This document shows, in pieces, positions 46,292 to 60,138 of a stretch of DNA of 64,000 nt (the first letter of the stretch is position 1; every line of letters starts with the position of its first letter). This stretch comes from Metaphire vulgaris (lineage: Eukaryota > Annelida > Clitellata > Crassiclitellata > Megascolecidae). The stretch spans positions 3,231,216-3,295,215 of the forward strand of contig CM030865.1 of assembly GCA_018105865.1 (NCBI GenBank). The letters run 5' to 3'. The notes below the pieces were generated by a model. The model had not been told where the DNA came from. It saw only the letters and a program-made list of their open reading frames with translations, and ran no database searches. Both the position numbers and the translations under genes were made by a program.

Positions 46292-46773
46292 TTTCCAAGT
46301 GTTAGCACCGATGGCAATGTATGCATATTTCATTAGATTTGCTGACAAAGACTGATTTTATGTGACGCGTAGCGGGCGAAAGGTGCCGTATAGGCTGCAA
46401 CGGGCCCAGTTGCCCCCCCCCCCCAATGCAGGGTGGGAGACCAGCTGCGCCAAAAACCAGGCACCGGAGATCCAGGGCGTCGTCGAAAGGGGCGGGCGGG
46501 GGTGAGTGGGTGGGCTGTTTGGAGTGGGGGGAGGGGTGTAATCTACGGGAGGAGCTAGGGATGGATCGATTCTGGTCCTGAGCTTGACAGCTTTAATCTC
46601 CTCTAGCGTCTCGCCTCCGGTCAGATAGGAGCGGTCATCGGTCGGCGATTCGATGGAAAACGCGCATGTACTTTACGAGGTAAGAATTGGTGGGGGTGGG
46701 GGTAGGAGCCTATGTTCCATAACTCTAACCCCTCCTTCAAGTTCAGACATGATAAATTCGTGTGACGTCAGCG

Positions 46774-46835
46774 TCGACGTCTCTCTCTCTCCCTCTTTCT
46801 CTCTTTCTCTCTTTCTCTCTTCCACTCTCTTATTC

Positions 46836-46908
<73 letters not shown>

Positions 46909-47056
46909 CTTTGTATCATTTTGACTCCCCTATATATTTCTCTCCTCTCTTTATGTATCTGTCTGTCTGTCTCTGTCTGTCTCTGTCTGTCTATCTGTCT
47001 GTCTCTGTCTGTCTATCTGTATGTCTGTCTGTCTCTGTCTCTGTCTCAGTCTGTCC

Positions 47057-47137
<81 letters not shown>
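46774..47137. repeat. (TC)n and (GTCT)n compound microsatellite
   Basis: TC-rich start, about 70 bp of pure TC, a GTCT-rich middle and a second TC block. The long frame across it and the following ATC array is an artefact. Confidence 0.94.
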
Positions 47138-47140
<3 letters not shown>

Positions 47141-47317
47141 TGCCCTTCAAGGAGCCGAGCTAATAACGCCGAAAGTAATGCATAAACAGCAGGAACCGGG
47201 GCACCGGTCCTCCACCTCGAACGACGGCGGAGGGACTCGGTTGGGGGGGGGCGGCCCTCAAAGGCCCCGCCGTACAGACCCCGTTGAAGCCCTCGCTCTG
47301 ATGCCGGTACATCGTCG

Positions 47318-47389
<72 letters not shown>

Positions 47390-47400
47390 CCACCATCACC
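47318..47400. repeat. (ATC)n microsatellite
   Basis: About 75 bp of ATC with CAC interruptions at the end. Confidence 0.95.
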
Positions 47401-47531
47401 ATCATCATCATTGCTATGATCAACATTTGGTGGTATGGCATTCAATCCACACATGTTCGCAACAAATATACCACCATCATGCTCCATCTGTGGAAATATG
47501 GTAATGGCTGCTGCTTGCCTTATTTATATTA

Positions 47532-48106
<575 letters not shown>

Positions 48107-48228
48107 GACATAATGATGTTCACATATCCATGGCCTTATGCGTAAAATTCAACGAAATAAAAGCAAAACTCTCGGAGCTTTTTGTGCAAAACGAAGATAA
48201 CACGTACACCAGAAATCAAGCATGAAAC

Positions 48229-48414
48229 TAGTGTTTTGTCCAGGCCGGTTAGGGGGAGATTCCCCCTACCCAATCCCCTCCAACCCCCTCCCCTCCATAA
48301 AAATCTCCCAAAACTCCCAGCACTGACAATTTTCTGCATTTAACGGCGCTTTTTCCCCTCCAGCCACGTCAATCCCCCCTTCCACCAAAGGCTTGGAGCC
48401 TGGCTAAAACACTA
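48229..48414. mobile_element. hAT-like MITE, family G, copy 2
   Basis: Ends are TAGTGTTTTGTCCAGGCC and CCTGGCTAAAACACTA; the flanks CATGAAAC and AATGAAGC are a decayed TSD. It lies 123 bp past the giant ATT array. Confidence 0.75.
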
Positions 48415-48872
48415 AATGAAGCAGGTGGCCAGACTGCTGGTCCTTCCGCGAGGAAGTGCATTCGAGAAAGCGGCTGCCTCTTTCCGAATAATAACAAACG
48501 GAAACGTCTTCCCGCAAACGAGCCTCGTTTTGAAAGCGAGTCTAGCGTCTGCTAAAGGCTACTCTGTCAAAATCAGCGATGGGAAAACTGCGGCCCGCGG
48601 GTCGCATGCGACCCGCCACCGGATTACATTTGGCCCGCGAGATCGTTTGAAATTGGGGAAATACGAACGGCAGATAGTGAAATAATTTGAAATAGTTTAT
48701 AATAAACATATAATTTAAGTTAAAATTCAATTTATAAGGTACGCGAGTCATCACAAACATTTCTAAGGGACCACCACGCAAGAAATCCTAAACAGTTTGA
48801 GAAAACGATACATTGTCATAACTCGCTGTTTTCGGGAAAATCAATAGAGTACTGGACAATACATTGTCAACA

Positions 48873-48928
<56 letters not shown>

Positions 48929-49550
48929 CATTATTCTCCTATCTTCGGTGTGTTTCTCTGCCGTCTGCCTTTCCGATGACGTCATTTAGGAACACATGCT
49001 GGCGATCGCCACGTCATTTCCGCTGTAATCTGACGTCATTTATGACCATAGAGAATTATAACAGTCACTGGAAGTGGTCTGTCTATGATTCTATACCATG
49101 GCAAAGACGGTGTAAGGTTGAAGCCAATTTGCCGTCATCTTTGTTACGTTTAAGACAATGGTTACCGTAGATATTATCGTAAAACTTCGAAAAGAAGCCG
49201 TCGGTCATTATTGAAACAATGACTTTATAGCTCGGCTGTTTGAGACACGGCTTCTATTAGGAGCTTTACGGTAATGTGATAACACTTAACAAAATGGCGG
49301 ACAACAACTGGCTTCGCTTTCGGCGGCACTCCATAGTCGCGTTCTAGTGATAATCAAATTCTATGTTTAACGTTGCGTTGATAAACTAATCAAAGCCCGC
49401 TGGTGAAGCCAAGAAAATTGTTATCTGGATCCGCGGAAATCTTTTCTGAAATAATCAGACATCGCTAAAAGAATACATTAAAATAGCAAATCCTTAGGGT
49501 TGGGTGGGTGGGTGTGAGGAGGGGTTAGAGGCCTTGTTTGCGCGTAAGAA
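48415..49550. other. Intergenic stretch with ATTG array
   Basis: It contains a GGCCCGCGGG repeat fragment at 48590-48650 and (ATTG)n at 48870-48928. An 89-codon frame at 48416-48685 crosses the repeat fragment and is not supported. No other feature was seen. Confidence 0.4.

Positions 49551-49552
<2 letters not shown>

Positions 49553-49607
<55 letters not shown>
49553..49607. repeat. (AT)n microsatellite
   Basis: About 55 bp of AT. Confidence 0.95.
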
Positions 49608-49608
<1 letters not shown>

Positions 49609-50139
49609 TGTATGCCTATATCTTTCTTTCACACACACACTCTCTCTCTTTGCCGAAAACCGCCTATTTTCTTTTTGCCGTCTCTGATGTGCAGTCGTTA
49701 TTTTACCCGCATCACGTGACCCAACGGCTGTGATCGGGGGGGGGGGTGTACTAGAGCATCGGGGTCGGAGCGGGGGGTTGGACCCCCTGTCAGTTGTCGC
49801 TTTGTCGCCGCCGCCGCCGCCGTATCGAGGCAGCCATAAAGCAGTGGCGCCTCTAGCGGCCGTTTGCGGAATCGGTCGTTGGAGGCGCGTTCGCTGCCGG
49901 TAATATCGCTCACCCAAAGCGGAAACCGATCAGCGGACGAGAATAGCGCGCATTACGTCATCGTCGTCGTCGTCTGTCTGGCAGGAATTCTGAGTGTTTT
50001 TGACGGGCAGTTCTCATGGGAATTCTCGACGACGACGACGACCAACGAATAGATCGCTGGGCAGGCGATCGCTCGCCTCTCATGCTCAGTGCATTACCAT
50101 GCTGGCGCTATAGAAGTCACTTATTTTACGTTCGGACTT

Positions 50140-50590
50140 GACAGACAGGCGGATAGACTGAGAGACGATAATGCGGAAAGAAAGACATACATGCATGCAT
50201 ACATTCAGACAGACATACGAATAAAGACAGACAGACATATAAGGATAGGCAGTCAGACAGACAGATAGACATATATAAAGATACAGACAGACAGAAAGAC
50301 GATAAAGCGGATAGAAAGACATGCACGCACGCATACATTCAGACAGACAGGCAGGCAGACAGACAGACGATAATGTGGCGAGAGAGAGATACAGACTGAC
50401 AGATAAAGGCGGACATGGGTAGCAGACACATAAGCAGTCAGATATCTATAGATAGACAGAAAGACACACATACGCTCATAAATATAGGCAGACAGACACC
50501 TAGACATACATGTAGACAGACATAGGTACCAGACGTATGTAAGCGGCCAAACAACTGGATAGACAGACAGACAGACAGACAGACAGAAAG
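50140..50590. repeat. Degenerate (ACAG)n array with internal duplication
   Basis: About 450 bp of diverged ACAG. Longer phrases such as GAAAGACATGCACGCACGCA and GAAAGACATACATGCATGCA, each followed by TACATTCAGACAGAC, recur, so block duplications occurred before decay. Confidence 0.85.
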
Positions 50591-50897
50591 ACGAACATAA
50601 GAGGACATAGAGAAACAAGAAAGAAATGGGTCAAAACAAAAACTTAGTGTATAGACCTATAAATAGCACCATAGATTAGTAGTGCTTAAGCCATAAACAA
50701 AAGGGCTGCCATAACCATAATGATGCTAAGATATCTATGGCTTTGTGCATATTTCCATGACTGTGATGTAATGCAATGACGCATGTCAGCAACGTCACAA
50801 TGTAAATGTAAATGTAATGTAAATGTAATTTATAATTTATAATTTGTAATGTGTCCACGCAGTCACTGTATTAGTTGCCACATAAATCTCTACGTTG

Positions 50898-50899
<2 letters not shown>

Positions 50900-50962
<63 letters not shown>
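50900..50962. repeat. (AAT)n microsatellite
   Basis: About 63 bp of AAT. Confidence 0.95.
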
Positions 50963-50963
<1 letters not shown>

Positions 50964-51230
50964 CTAATAAATCATCTAATTCGTCTTGAAACCTCCATTT
51001 GATAAAGAAAATTGGGCAGTTCATCCTCCCGTAAAAATTAACAAGACCTTTCCTGCGTTCAAGGAAGACGGGGCGCTAAAACACACGAGAAACTCTGAAT
51101 TTATGTAGCGCAATTTTGTATTTCTAGCAATTTGTAGCCTTGTTCCCACAGTGAAATAGCCAAGCGAATTTTTGTATTTTTAAAGCTTGGCATATTGAAA
51201 ACCGGGAGAAAATACACATTGAATTCTCAC

Positions 51231-51276
<46 letters not shown>

Positions 51277-51418
51277 CATATATATATTATAAGATAATTA
51301 ATTATTATTAGTGCAACATCGAAAGAAAATATTAAATCAGTATAGATAATAGAATGGCTTTGGAAAATGGTAGATTATGTTTTTAGAAAACGGTAGAATC
51401 GTCTATTTTCCATTATGG

Positions 51419-51680
51419 CCAGGGACGTCATTGGGGGGAGGGGGGGAGGCGTTCCCCTTGATTTGTAAGATAAACATTTTTCGGGAATGTTTGTGCTTCT
51501 CTGTTTTAAAAATGCTAATTGACTAAAGAGTTTGACTAAAGACTGTCAAGCAAAAAAAGGTATCGACTCCTAGAGGACTGAAGACTGACAAGCAAAAAAG
51601 GTCGTCAACTTGTTTGCAAAGTTGCCAGGTGGAGAGGGTGTCTTGCCGCCGTGGAAAACAGTGAACCGACGTCTCTGATA
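51419..51680. mobile_element. Decayed MITE with two motif copies
   Basis: It starts CAGGGACGTCATTGGGG and has a candidate end CCGACGTCTCTG near 51666-51677. GTCAAGCAAAAAAGGTATCG (51545) and GACAAGCAAAAAAGGTCGTC (51586) lie inside. No TSD was found. A second start of this family is at 52803. Confidence 0.55.
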
Positions 51681-52368
51681 ATATAATTATGGCTGGTGTG
51701 GCCACAGCTTTTGGAAGCTTTGCTTGAATATCTTAAATTATTTCTAGGTGTCAGCGTCTTTCCATACAGAGCCCATGCCCCCCCTATACTACAACCCAAG
51801 ATTGGATTATATCCACGATGGGATATGCAAGGCCAACGCGCGTTTGAAGTCACGTATGCAGTCACGTGACGCAAATGCATGTAAATAATTAAGCTTGGTT
51901 TACGTCTTAGCAAAAAAGACTGAAAATATCTGGGATATAAGCTAGTAAGAGAACGCGTGGACTCAACTTCTATATCATAGCGTTAGTACAGTCGGTGCTC
52001 GATAGAGGCGCTAAATAAATTTATTTATTGTGTTATCTTGTATAGACAGATGCTTAAGTTTGATAATAATGGAATATAATTCTGCGGATGAATATCTGGA
52101 GACGGATATTCTGGAGATATATCTGGAGACAGATATTCTGCCGCTGGTATTTTGTCTCATTATATCGGGGGAAATTAATTTTCGAGACCCGAAATGCTTT
52201 TGCAATATTGATTAGATCCATTGAAGACGTGGTCGAGACCCTTTTCATCTCATCGCCCCCTGAAACCTTCCATCGCACACAGGGGGCCGATATCTCCCAC
52301 TTTGAAGAAAAAAAAAACAATGGGATAAACAATATTTTAGGATGGGTTGTGAGGCACGTGCCCCTATC

Positions 52369-52561
52369 CAGGGTTATTTTTAGGATTATCAATTTGGGGG
52401 TGTCGGTAAATGTAAATTCTGAGGGTCCCCTGCCAAAAAGTCTGACAAGCAAAAAAAGATCATCCCATAGCTGAGATGGGGGGGGGGACTTGGGGAAAGT
52501 GTCGGTCTCAAATTGTGGGGGGGGGGGTGGGGATTGTTAGGGGCGTAAAAAAATAGCCCTG
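52369..52561. mobile_element. hAT-like MITE, family I (CAGGGTTATTTTTAGGATT)
   Basis: Ends are CAGGGTTATTTTTAGG and AAAAAAATAGCCCTG; TSD CCCCTATC and CCCCAATC (7 of 8). One GACAAGCAAAAAAAGATCATC motif lies at 52444. Confidence 0.87.
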
Positions 52562-52828
52562 CCCCAATCCCTGCAGATCCGATCCGTCCCTGGAAGAAGA
52601 TTTCTTGGAACGTTTTAGTTGGTTGTCAGAAAATGTGCCTTGCTCGATAAACTCCGGTATATAATTGGTCGGGAAATAAAGATGTTTTATAGAGATTCGT
52701 TATGACACGCGAATTGACTTATGCAGTCGAATTTCACGAATTGACCGAGGAGCGATGTCGTTGACGGTTGAGATGTTTCTGCTGTTTGTTAGACTGTTTT
52801 GCAGGGACGTCATTTGGGAGGTGCCGGG

Positions 52829-52968
52829 GGCAAAATGTCACGGACAAAATGTTACCCTAACTCTAACCCAAAACCGTGACATTTTGTCCCCATGACATTT
52901 TGTCCCCACGACATTTTGTCCCCATGACATTTTGTCCGTGACATTTTGTCCGCGGACATTTTGTCCGG
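52829..52968. mobile_element. Fold-back element of GGACAAAATGTC units, copy 2
   Basis: A short left arm (CAAAATGTCACGGACAAAAT), a telomere-like centre TTACCCTAACTCTAACCC, and a long right arm of GACATTTTGTCCCCA units. It is asymmetric compared with copy 1 and abuts a CAGGGACGTCATTTGGG fragment at 52803. Confidence 0.75.
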
Positions 52969-53489
52969 CCACGATCTATATCGGTCTACGTTCTACACAC
53001 TACGTTCGTACAAAATAATCGTAGACCAGACAATGCATGGGCTAGCATGTTATTAACGTATTTCATGGACGATTTAAAAAATAGAAACCTCATCATAATT
53101 TGCAATATCCCCAAAGTGGGCGGATTTCCATATTTATGGGTGGTATGCTTTAGAAAAGCATTCTTTTTCTATCCCCGCAATGGTAATAATGGTGGTGACT
53201 GACTTAACGCGCGTTCACAGACATTCGACGATAATAATAATATTAATAATTAAAACCGAGCATACAGAAAAATCAACGGCGGCAACATACCCCCGCGCGA
53301 TGGTTCTCTTGGGTCCCGGGTCTTGGGCCTTTCGTGGAATTCACGCGGTCGATGTGGGGATGATTTAGGATGAAATAGTCTACGGAATGTTATTACAGTT
53401 GTGGTTTCTTTGAATTCGGGAGAAGCATGAGTGAATTCTTTGTGAGACCACAACACGTCACGTTAGCTTCTCTCCATCTCTGTATTTCT

Positions 53490-53701
53490 CTGTCTGGCTG
53501 TCTCTCTCTCTCTCTCTCTCTCTCCCTCTCCGTATCTCTCTGTGTGTCTCTCTGTGTGTCTCTTTCGGTCTCTTTTTCTCTCTTCGTATGCCTGTTATGT
53601 CTGTGTCTCACTCTCCGTTAGCTTCGTTCTGTCTGTGTGGGTCTGTCTCTGTCTGTCTGTCTGTCTCTCTCTGTCTCTCTGTCTCTCTGTCTCTCTCTGT
53701 C

Positions 53702-53734
<33 letters not shown>

Positions 53735-53880
53735 GCCCCTCTTTGTATGCTTGTTATGTCTGTGTCTGTCTGTTCCTCAGTTAGGCGTCAGCTTCTTTCT
53801 GTCTATATCTGTCTGTCTGTCTCTTTGTCTCTCTGTTCCTCTTTGCATGTCTGTGTCTGTCTCTTTGTTAGCTTTTGTCT
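53490..53880. repeat. (TC)n and (GTCT)n imperfect microsatellite
   Basis: Pyrimidine-rich tract with three spaced copies of TATGCCTGTTATGTCTGTG-like phrases, indicating block duplication. Confidence 0.9.
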
Positions 53881-54235
53881 GTCTGTACCTAGATTGAGCG
53901 CTCGTGAATAAGCTGGTGCAGTGCGCCAAGCTTTCGGACAGCGCTATAGAAATTTCGTGTTTACTTACTTGCTTATCTGTTGCGTTTTTCTGTGTTTTTC
54001 GCTGTTCTTATCGGGATTTTCTTTCGTCTTGAGGTTTCTCTTTGTATATATGCCTACGGTTTTCCCACTATTCCACTTTCTTTCCAGTAGCATCTACCAG
54101 TTAAACCTGCCGTTCAAATGAGTATACATACTCAGAATGATCAAACCATTGCGTGCCTCGTTACATTTAACAGTCTTTCGTGTGAGTTTCACAAGTCGAT
54201 TTCTTTATTTAACTTTCTTGATTTCTGTCTTATAG

Positions 54236-54423
54236 CAGTGCTTATTCTAGCCACCTTGACATTGGGGGATTTTGAAATGTTTGGGGGGACAAGGTCTGAG
54301 TCTCCACACTTTTGGAGGGGAAATTTCCATCCCCCCAGCCAACATATAAAAAAAATTTGTCAGAGGAATTTTAAAACTGGGGGGGGGGAATTCCCCCTAA
54401 AGAAGGCCTAGAATAAACAATGG
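54236..54423 (-). mobile_element. hAT-like MITE, family E, copy 3
   Basis: Start CAGTGCTTATTCTAGCC, end GGCCTAGAATAAACAATGG, TSD TCTTATAG on both sides (54228-54235, 54424-54431). Confidence 0.83.
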
Positions 54424-54811
54424 TCTTATAGGCCTAATTTCTCGGTAAATCGGATTTTCCGAATTTGCCATCTGTTCAATTTTTCCAACGAGCATTTCAT
54501 CCCGTCAGGCATCAACAATGGATAAGGGATCCCTCCGGTTAATCGTCCGGTTAATCGAGGGCAAATTCTGCATTTATATAGCGCCTTTATGGCGAACGCC
54601 GAGACAAACCAGCAAATCGAAGGGCAAATTTTACGTTTATGTAGCGCATTGATGATAATATTGAACAAGTCGACAGCCTGAGACGCTGCGTAGACCATAG
54701 TAACGTTCGCTCTGCGCCGCCCCGGTGGACGAGTGCCTTTCCCGGATCAAACCCGGGTTGACTGTACGTGTTTCGCCGATTTGCGCCGTCGTCATTTTTT
54801 ATATACCGATC

Positions 54812-54812
54812 G

Positions 54813-54858
<46 letters not shown>
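54812..54858. repeat. (AT)n microsatellite
   Basis: About 47 bp of AT, running directly into the element at 54859. Confidence 0.95.
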
Positions 54859-54863
<5 letters not shown>

Positions 54864-55005
54864 ATGTAGTACTTGGTACTTGTACTCAGTACAAATTTTC
54901 AGTACTTGTACTTGGAAGCCAGGTACTTGTATCCGAAGTTTTGGAATGCATGTACTTGTACAGTTGTACTTGTACTTGAAATATTGTGTACTTGCTACAT
55001 CTCTG
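54859..55005. mobile_element. MITE with CAGAGATGTAG ends and GTACTTG repeats, copy 1
   Basis: TIRs are CAGAGATGTAGTACTTG and CTTGCTACATCTCTG. Nearly the whole interior consists of TACTTG units around GTAC palindromes. It is inserted in an AT array, so the TSD is ambiguous. Copy 2 lies at 62514. Confidence 0.8.
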
Positions 55006-55035
55006 ATATATCTAATATATATATCAGAGATGTAT

Positions 55036-55071
55036 ATATATTTTGTATATATATATATATATATACATACA

Positions 55072-55100
<29 letters not shown>
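55036..55100. repeat. (AT)n into (CATA)n microsatellite
   Basis: About 27 bp of AT then about 37 bp of CATA. Confidence 0.94.
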
Positions 55101-55103
<3 letters not shown>

Positions 55104-55759
55104 GCCTATATATATTCCACTTAGTTTAGAACTTGATCCAAGTTTATAATTGGCACTATGGTTCCCGGCGGTTGGATTTTGAATAACAGTGGCAGTTTGT
55201 CCATTTCTCTACGGACATTTTTTAACCAACCTGATTGCATTTTATAGCGCACATTTAATCTGCGATGCAGACTCCGTAGCATCGGAGTATATAGATTCAC
55301 TCTCCTTGGTATTAATTAACCGCCGCCCGCGTCGACCATATAGCTATCGAACAGAGGGGGGATAGAAAATTGGAAGGGAATTATTTTTGGACACGACAAA
55401 GGCGGAATTATGGGCCGTTTGTCGTCACGTGTCGCCGACCGCTTGGTGCCGCTAATGGGGTCGTCATGACAACGGGGTGTCGCAACGGTAATTGTCGCGA
55501 TCGCTTTTCTCCTCCTCCTCCTCCTCCTCCACATACCGCAATTTTTGTTCCGGATGTTTCCATGGCGATGAGTCGGAAAACGATGACGTCATCGACGTGC
55601 GAAAACCAATTTCGATGACGCATACGGCGGACAGACATATTTTCAAACTATAAATATAATTATACAGTGGAATTTCGTTATAACGAATTCAGTGAGTTTG
55701 TAAAATTGAGTACGTTATATCTGACGTACGTTCCGCAGGTGGCCCACGTGGATAGTCGA

Positions 55760-55880
55760 AGGGCGTTTCAAAGACAATCCAAGGACGTTTTGAGGTCGAC
55801 TCAAGGACGTTTCAAGGACTTATCGAGGTCGACTCAAGGACGTTTCAATGACGTTTCAAGGACGATTCAAGGTCGATTAT
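55760..55880. repeat. 33-bp minisatellite
   Basis: Three units start near AAGGACGTTTTGAGGTCGAC. The unit length is a multiple of three and the plus frame reads an 11-residue repeat, K-D-x-x-R-S-T-Q-G-R-F. No gene around it was recognised. Confidence 0.85.
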
Positions 55881-56460
55881 TTCTTTGATCGATTTCGGTC
55901 TTCTTCCGGGTCTCGCACGCGATGACGAAAGAGCGTCGTCGTGAACCGGTCCCTGGAGACGGAGGCGAGGCCACCCCCACCTCCTCCGCCGCCAACGACC
56001 CCGGGCGGGTTGCTGCTGCTGGTGCTCCTGCTGCCGCAACCGCGAGGCTTGGGAGGCCTGGAGAGAGATCGACCTTCATGGACTCCGTCGAATGCTGCCG
56101 CCGCCGCCGTCGTCGTCGTCGCCGTCGTCGACGAAGAAGAAGCGTCGAGGAGGGGCAAGCGCCGTACGGAGGTCAGTTTGCCCCTTGGACCCGAACGACG
56201 TCGGGCAATTTGCACGCGGTCCCGTAAGAAGATTTAAATTTCGAGTTTTTGCGTATTTGTGGAAATCTCTCGGCTGGGTTTCGTGCCCGACCGAGGCCCA
56301 AGGTCGTTCCCCCGGTTTCCCCACTCCCCACCCCCACCCCCATTATCCCCTCATTCTGTCCCGTCTCTCGTTTCGATCCCTCCCTCCTCCCTCCGTCCCT
56401 CCCTCTCCACCCGGACGCCGAGAAGCCCTAAAGGGCAACGGTTAAATTAAATTTAGCGCC
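55881..56460. other. CpG-rich island, possible 5' exon
   Basis: It is dense in CGC and CCG triplets, with open frames on both strands and a plus-strand donor-like ACGGAGGTCAGT near 56170. The candidate frames are Ala/Pro/Arg-rich and show no known domain, so no gene is called. Confidence 0.3.
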
Positions 56461-56537
56461 ATTGATGCGCCACCTAATGGGGTCAGAAGGACTGGGATAT
56501 GTCACGCCAGATGCAGACGCAGAGCACCGCTTGCACG

Positions 56538-57285
<748 letters not shown>

Positions 57286-57385
57286 AGCTTTGTTTAAAAA
57301 TGTTGGCAGACAAAGCTGTCGTTTGGTCTTGTAAAACAGATTTAAGAATGTGGTCCTTAGACAGATTAAAACCCTGTGTATACCA

Positions 57386-57525
57386 CTACCACCATCGCCA
57401 CCACCACCATCATCATCTACCTCCTCCTCAAACTTCTCCTCATCATCATCGTCGTCATCGCCATCATCATCATCATCATCTTCATCATCATCATCAATCA
57501 TCATCATCATCATCATCATCATCTG
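57386..57525. repeat. (ATC/ACC)n imperfect microsatellite
   Basis: CAC, CAT and CTC triplets become pure ATC at the right. Confidence 0.9.
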
Positions 57526-57595
57526 CTGAATCTCTCTTTTCCAATCACGTATGCCTGTTTGTTATCCATTCGTATTTGTCGGCCAACCTCAGATT

Positions 57596-57883
57596 CAGTG
57601 GCGGTTCCAGGATTTCTTGGTGGGGGAGAATGAAATGAATTCATAGGAACTTGGTAGGGGGTGAAAAGAGAAGGAAAAATCACTAATCTTTGCCGGAAAA
57701 GGCTGACAAACGGGATTTTTCCCATAGTTTTACTATACTTTTACCGGCAAAAATAGGTTGACAAGGGGTGAAAAGAGGTCGTCCGCAGTTTTCCTCGTAG
57801 TTTTACTAGACTTTTACCCAAAAATAGGTTTCACAAGCAGAAACATGTCCGGTGGGGGATGCATCCCCACTCATTCCCCACTG
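57596..57883 (+). mobile_element. hAT-like MITE, family B, copy 6
   Basis: Start CAGTGGCGGTTCCAGG; the end is reduced to CCCCACTG. TSD CTCAGATT and CTCAGAAT (7 of 8). Decayed motif copies lie near 57705 and 57760. Confidence 0.8.
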
Positions 57884-57969
57884 CTCAGAATTAATCGAAT
57901 GTATACAGGAGACCACCGCATTCATTAATTGACGTCAATGCCGTCTTAACAACCTGATTATCTGGATTA

Positions 57970-58160
57970 TCCTCAGGCGACGGATGGCAGAGTGGGTTGC
58001 GCGTTGGTGCGATAGATTTACGGCGGTAGGGTTCAATCCCCGCTAGCACCCATAGTGCCTGTCACATAGACGTCCTATAAGCCACTTTAAATCGCGCTAG
58101 AGATATATAGCTATAGATTATATTAGTTTTTGCATTTAGACCAAGAAGCTGAAATCTGTA
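57970..58160 (+). mobile_element. tRNA-derived SINE
   Basis: The A-box region GATGGCAGAGTGGGTTGCGC and B-box GTAGGGTTCAATCCCCGC have tRNA spacing. The element ends with TAATGTAATGTA. No complete acceptor stem, so it is not called a tRNA gene. Confidence 0.72.
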
Positions 58161-58383
58161 ATGTAATGTATTGACAATGTCGGTTACTTGGTTACTCCCA
58201 CTTTCTGGAATACGTTTTTCTCTGATCAACTAATTACTTTCTATGTTAAATCTTAATCACATCTATTTAGTTACTAAATTTGTATTCTTGTGTTAATTTT
58301 GATTAATTCTAGTATAAATTAATTAAGTATCTTGAGTCATGTATTTTGGTTATGATGTTGGTCGTGTAATAGTAATAATAATA

Positions 58384-58600
<217 letters not shown>

Positions 58601-59120
58601 TTAGCGGTGATTTCGAAGATGGATTTTCTACTTCGCCTTCTTCGCATTCTGCTCTTGTCCTCTGGTGGGTCTACTACTGTTTTACTTTCTTTGCAGTGGA
58701 ATATCCAAGGGCTGGAGGGTTTGGGGTCAACCCCCCTCCTTGGTTGGCTGGCCAGAATTTTATTTTATCGCATATTTGATGATCACCGTTGGTCAGTTCA
58801 ATAGGTCAAATGCTACAGATGTTCGGTCATTTGTGGTCATTTTGAAGGTCGTCTTTGGTCATTTTAAGGTCGATTTGGATACTACTGATGCTAGTATCGT
58901 TTGCGGCATTCCTCTACACGTCAACGGAGTGCATCATCGCCTATTTGTCTCAAGCTCAGTTCACACAGGCTTTCATCGAGGACAGTTCACACTACCGGTC
59001 TCCAACGACAGGCATAACGCTCTGCAACCTTAACCCGCTGAGGTAGGTCGGCCGACGGCCGGAGGAGTTCGGTTGGGGTCTGGGGTGGAAATGGTCATCA
59101 ACCTCCTCCTCCTCCTCTGA

Positions 59121-59582
59121 CAGGGTTATTTCTAGGATTATCAATTCGGGGGGGGGGTGTCGGTATATTTTGCGAGTCCCTGTCAAAAATGTTCGACAAG
59201 CGAAAAAAGGTACTCCCAGGCTAAGATTGGAGGTGTTGGGGGTGTCGGTCTCAGATCGGGGGTGTTTGGGACAGTGGCGTCATTTGGGGGGGCTGGGGCG
59301 GCCGTGGCCCCCAAGGAAATGAAAAAAATAATTTATAATGTATTAATGTGCAAAATATCGCAAAAATTGCCAAAAATTTGCCAAAAATATAAAAAATTAC
59401 AAATTAGCCAAAATTGGCCCAAAAATTGCAAAATCTTTGCAAAAATTGCCTAAAATTTGCAAAAATTGCCTAAAATTTGCACAAATTTGCCAAAAATGTG
59501 GAAAAAATTATCTCGCCCCAAGAAAAGTGTGAAATGGCGCTAGTGGTTTGGGAGTGTTAGGGGTGGGTGTAAAACATCCCTG
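59121..59582. mobile_element. hAT-like MITE, family I, copy 2, with nested hAT
   Basis: Ends are CAGGGTTATTTCTAGG and AAAACATCCCTG; flanks TCCTCTGA and TCCCCTCA are a weak TSD. It is interrupted at 59272-59545 by another complete element. One GACAAGCGAAAAAAGGTACTC motif is at 59194. Confidence 0.82.
59272..59545. mobile_element. Nested hAT-like MITE carrying a minisatellite
   Basis: Ends are CAGTGGCGTCATTT and AAATGGCGCTAGTG, with a perfect 8-bp TSD GTTTGGGA (59264-59271, 59546-59553). About 170 bp of its interior is an irregular repeat of GCAAAAATTGCC / AAATTTGCC words. Confidence 0.87.
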
Positions 59583-59800
59583 TCCCCTCATCATTCCGGA
59601 GCGCTCGTATTTTGTCCAAAAATAATAACGCATGACCTCAAACAACACCGCGCCGCAATCCGGAGAGCGTATATAGCGACGATAGCGGAAGTCAACAGTT
59701 GAAGGATACATCGGCTTCCGCCTTTGACCACCATTTCCGGTTCCGACCAACTCGACCGCCGGAAAAATCACGCATCGCTGATTACAAATCGCCAGCGTCG

Positions 59801-59831
<31 letters not shown>

Positions 59832-60030
59832 AAGCGGCACGGAGAACCCGATACATGATGGAGAGGTCCGAGCGGCGCACAGATGCTGGCTTATTAGGGA
59901 AAATATGGCTCCCACGAGCCGAGACCGGGTTTCGTGTCGGCGTTTTGCATACCGATAAGCGGCGCCGGTGAAATATGGACACAGGCAGTGTGTACCGTGG
60001 CTGAGACAACGAACAATTTAATATAGCCAC

Positions 60031-60086
<56 letters not shown>

Positions 60087-60100
60087 TATTATTATTATCT
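60031..60100. repeat. (AAT)n with inverted ATT end
   Basis: AAT runs directly into ATTATTATT, a self-complementary junction. Confidence 0.93.
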
Positions 60101-60138
60101 GACAATTTATATAGCCCTATAACAAGGCCTAAGCCTAA

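Noticed and set aside
46653..47504. A 283-codon plus frame with poly-His
   Set aside because: It joins TC, GTCT and ATC microsatellites through a short spacer.
57970..58060. Functional tRNA gene
   Set aside because: A and B boxes are good, but acceptor stem pairing and a 3' terminator are not seen; SINE is the better reading.
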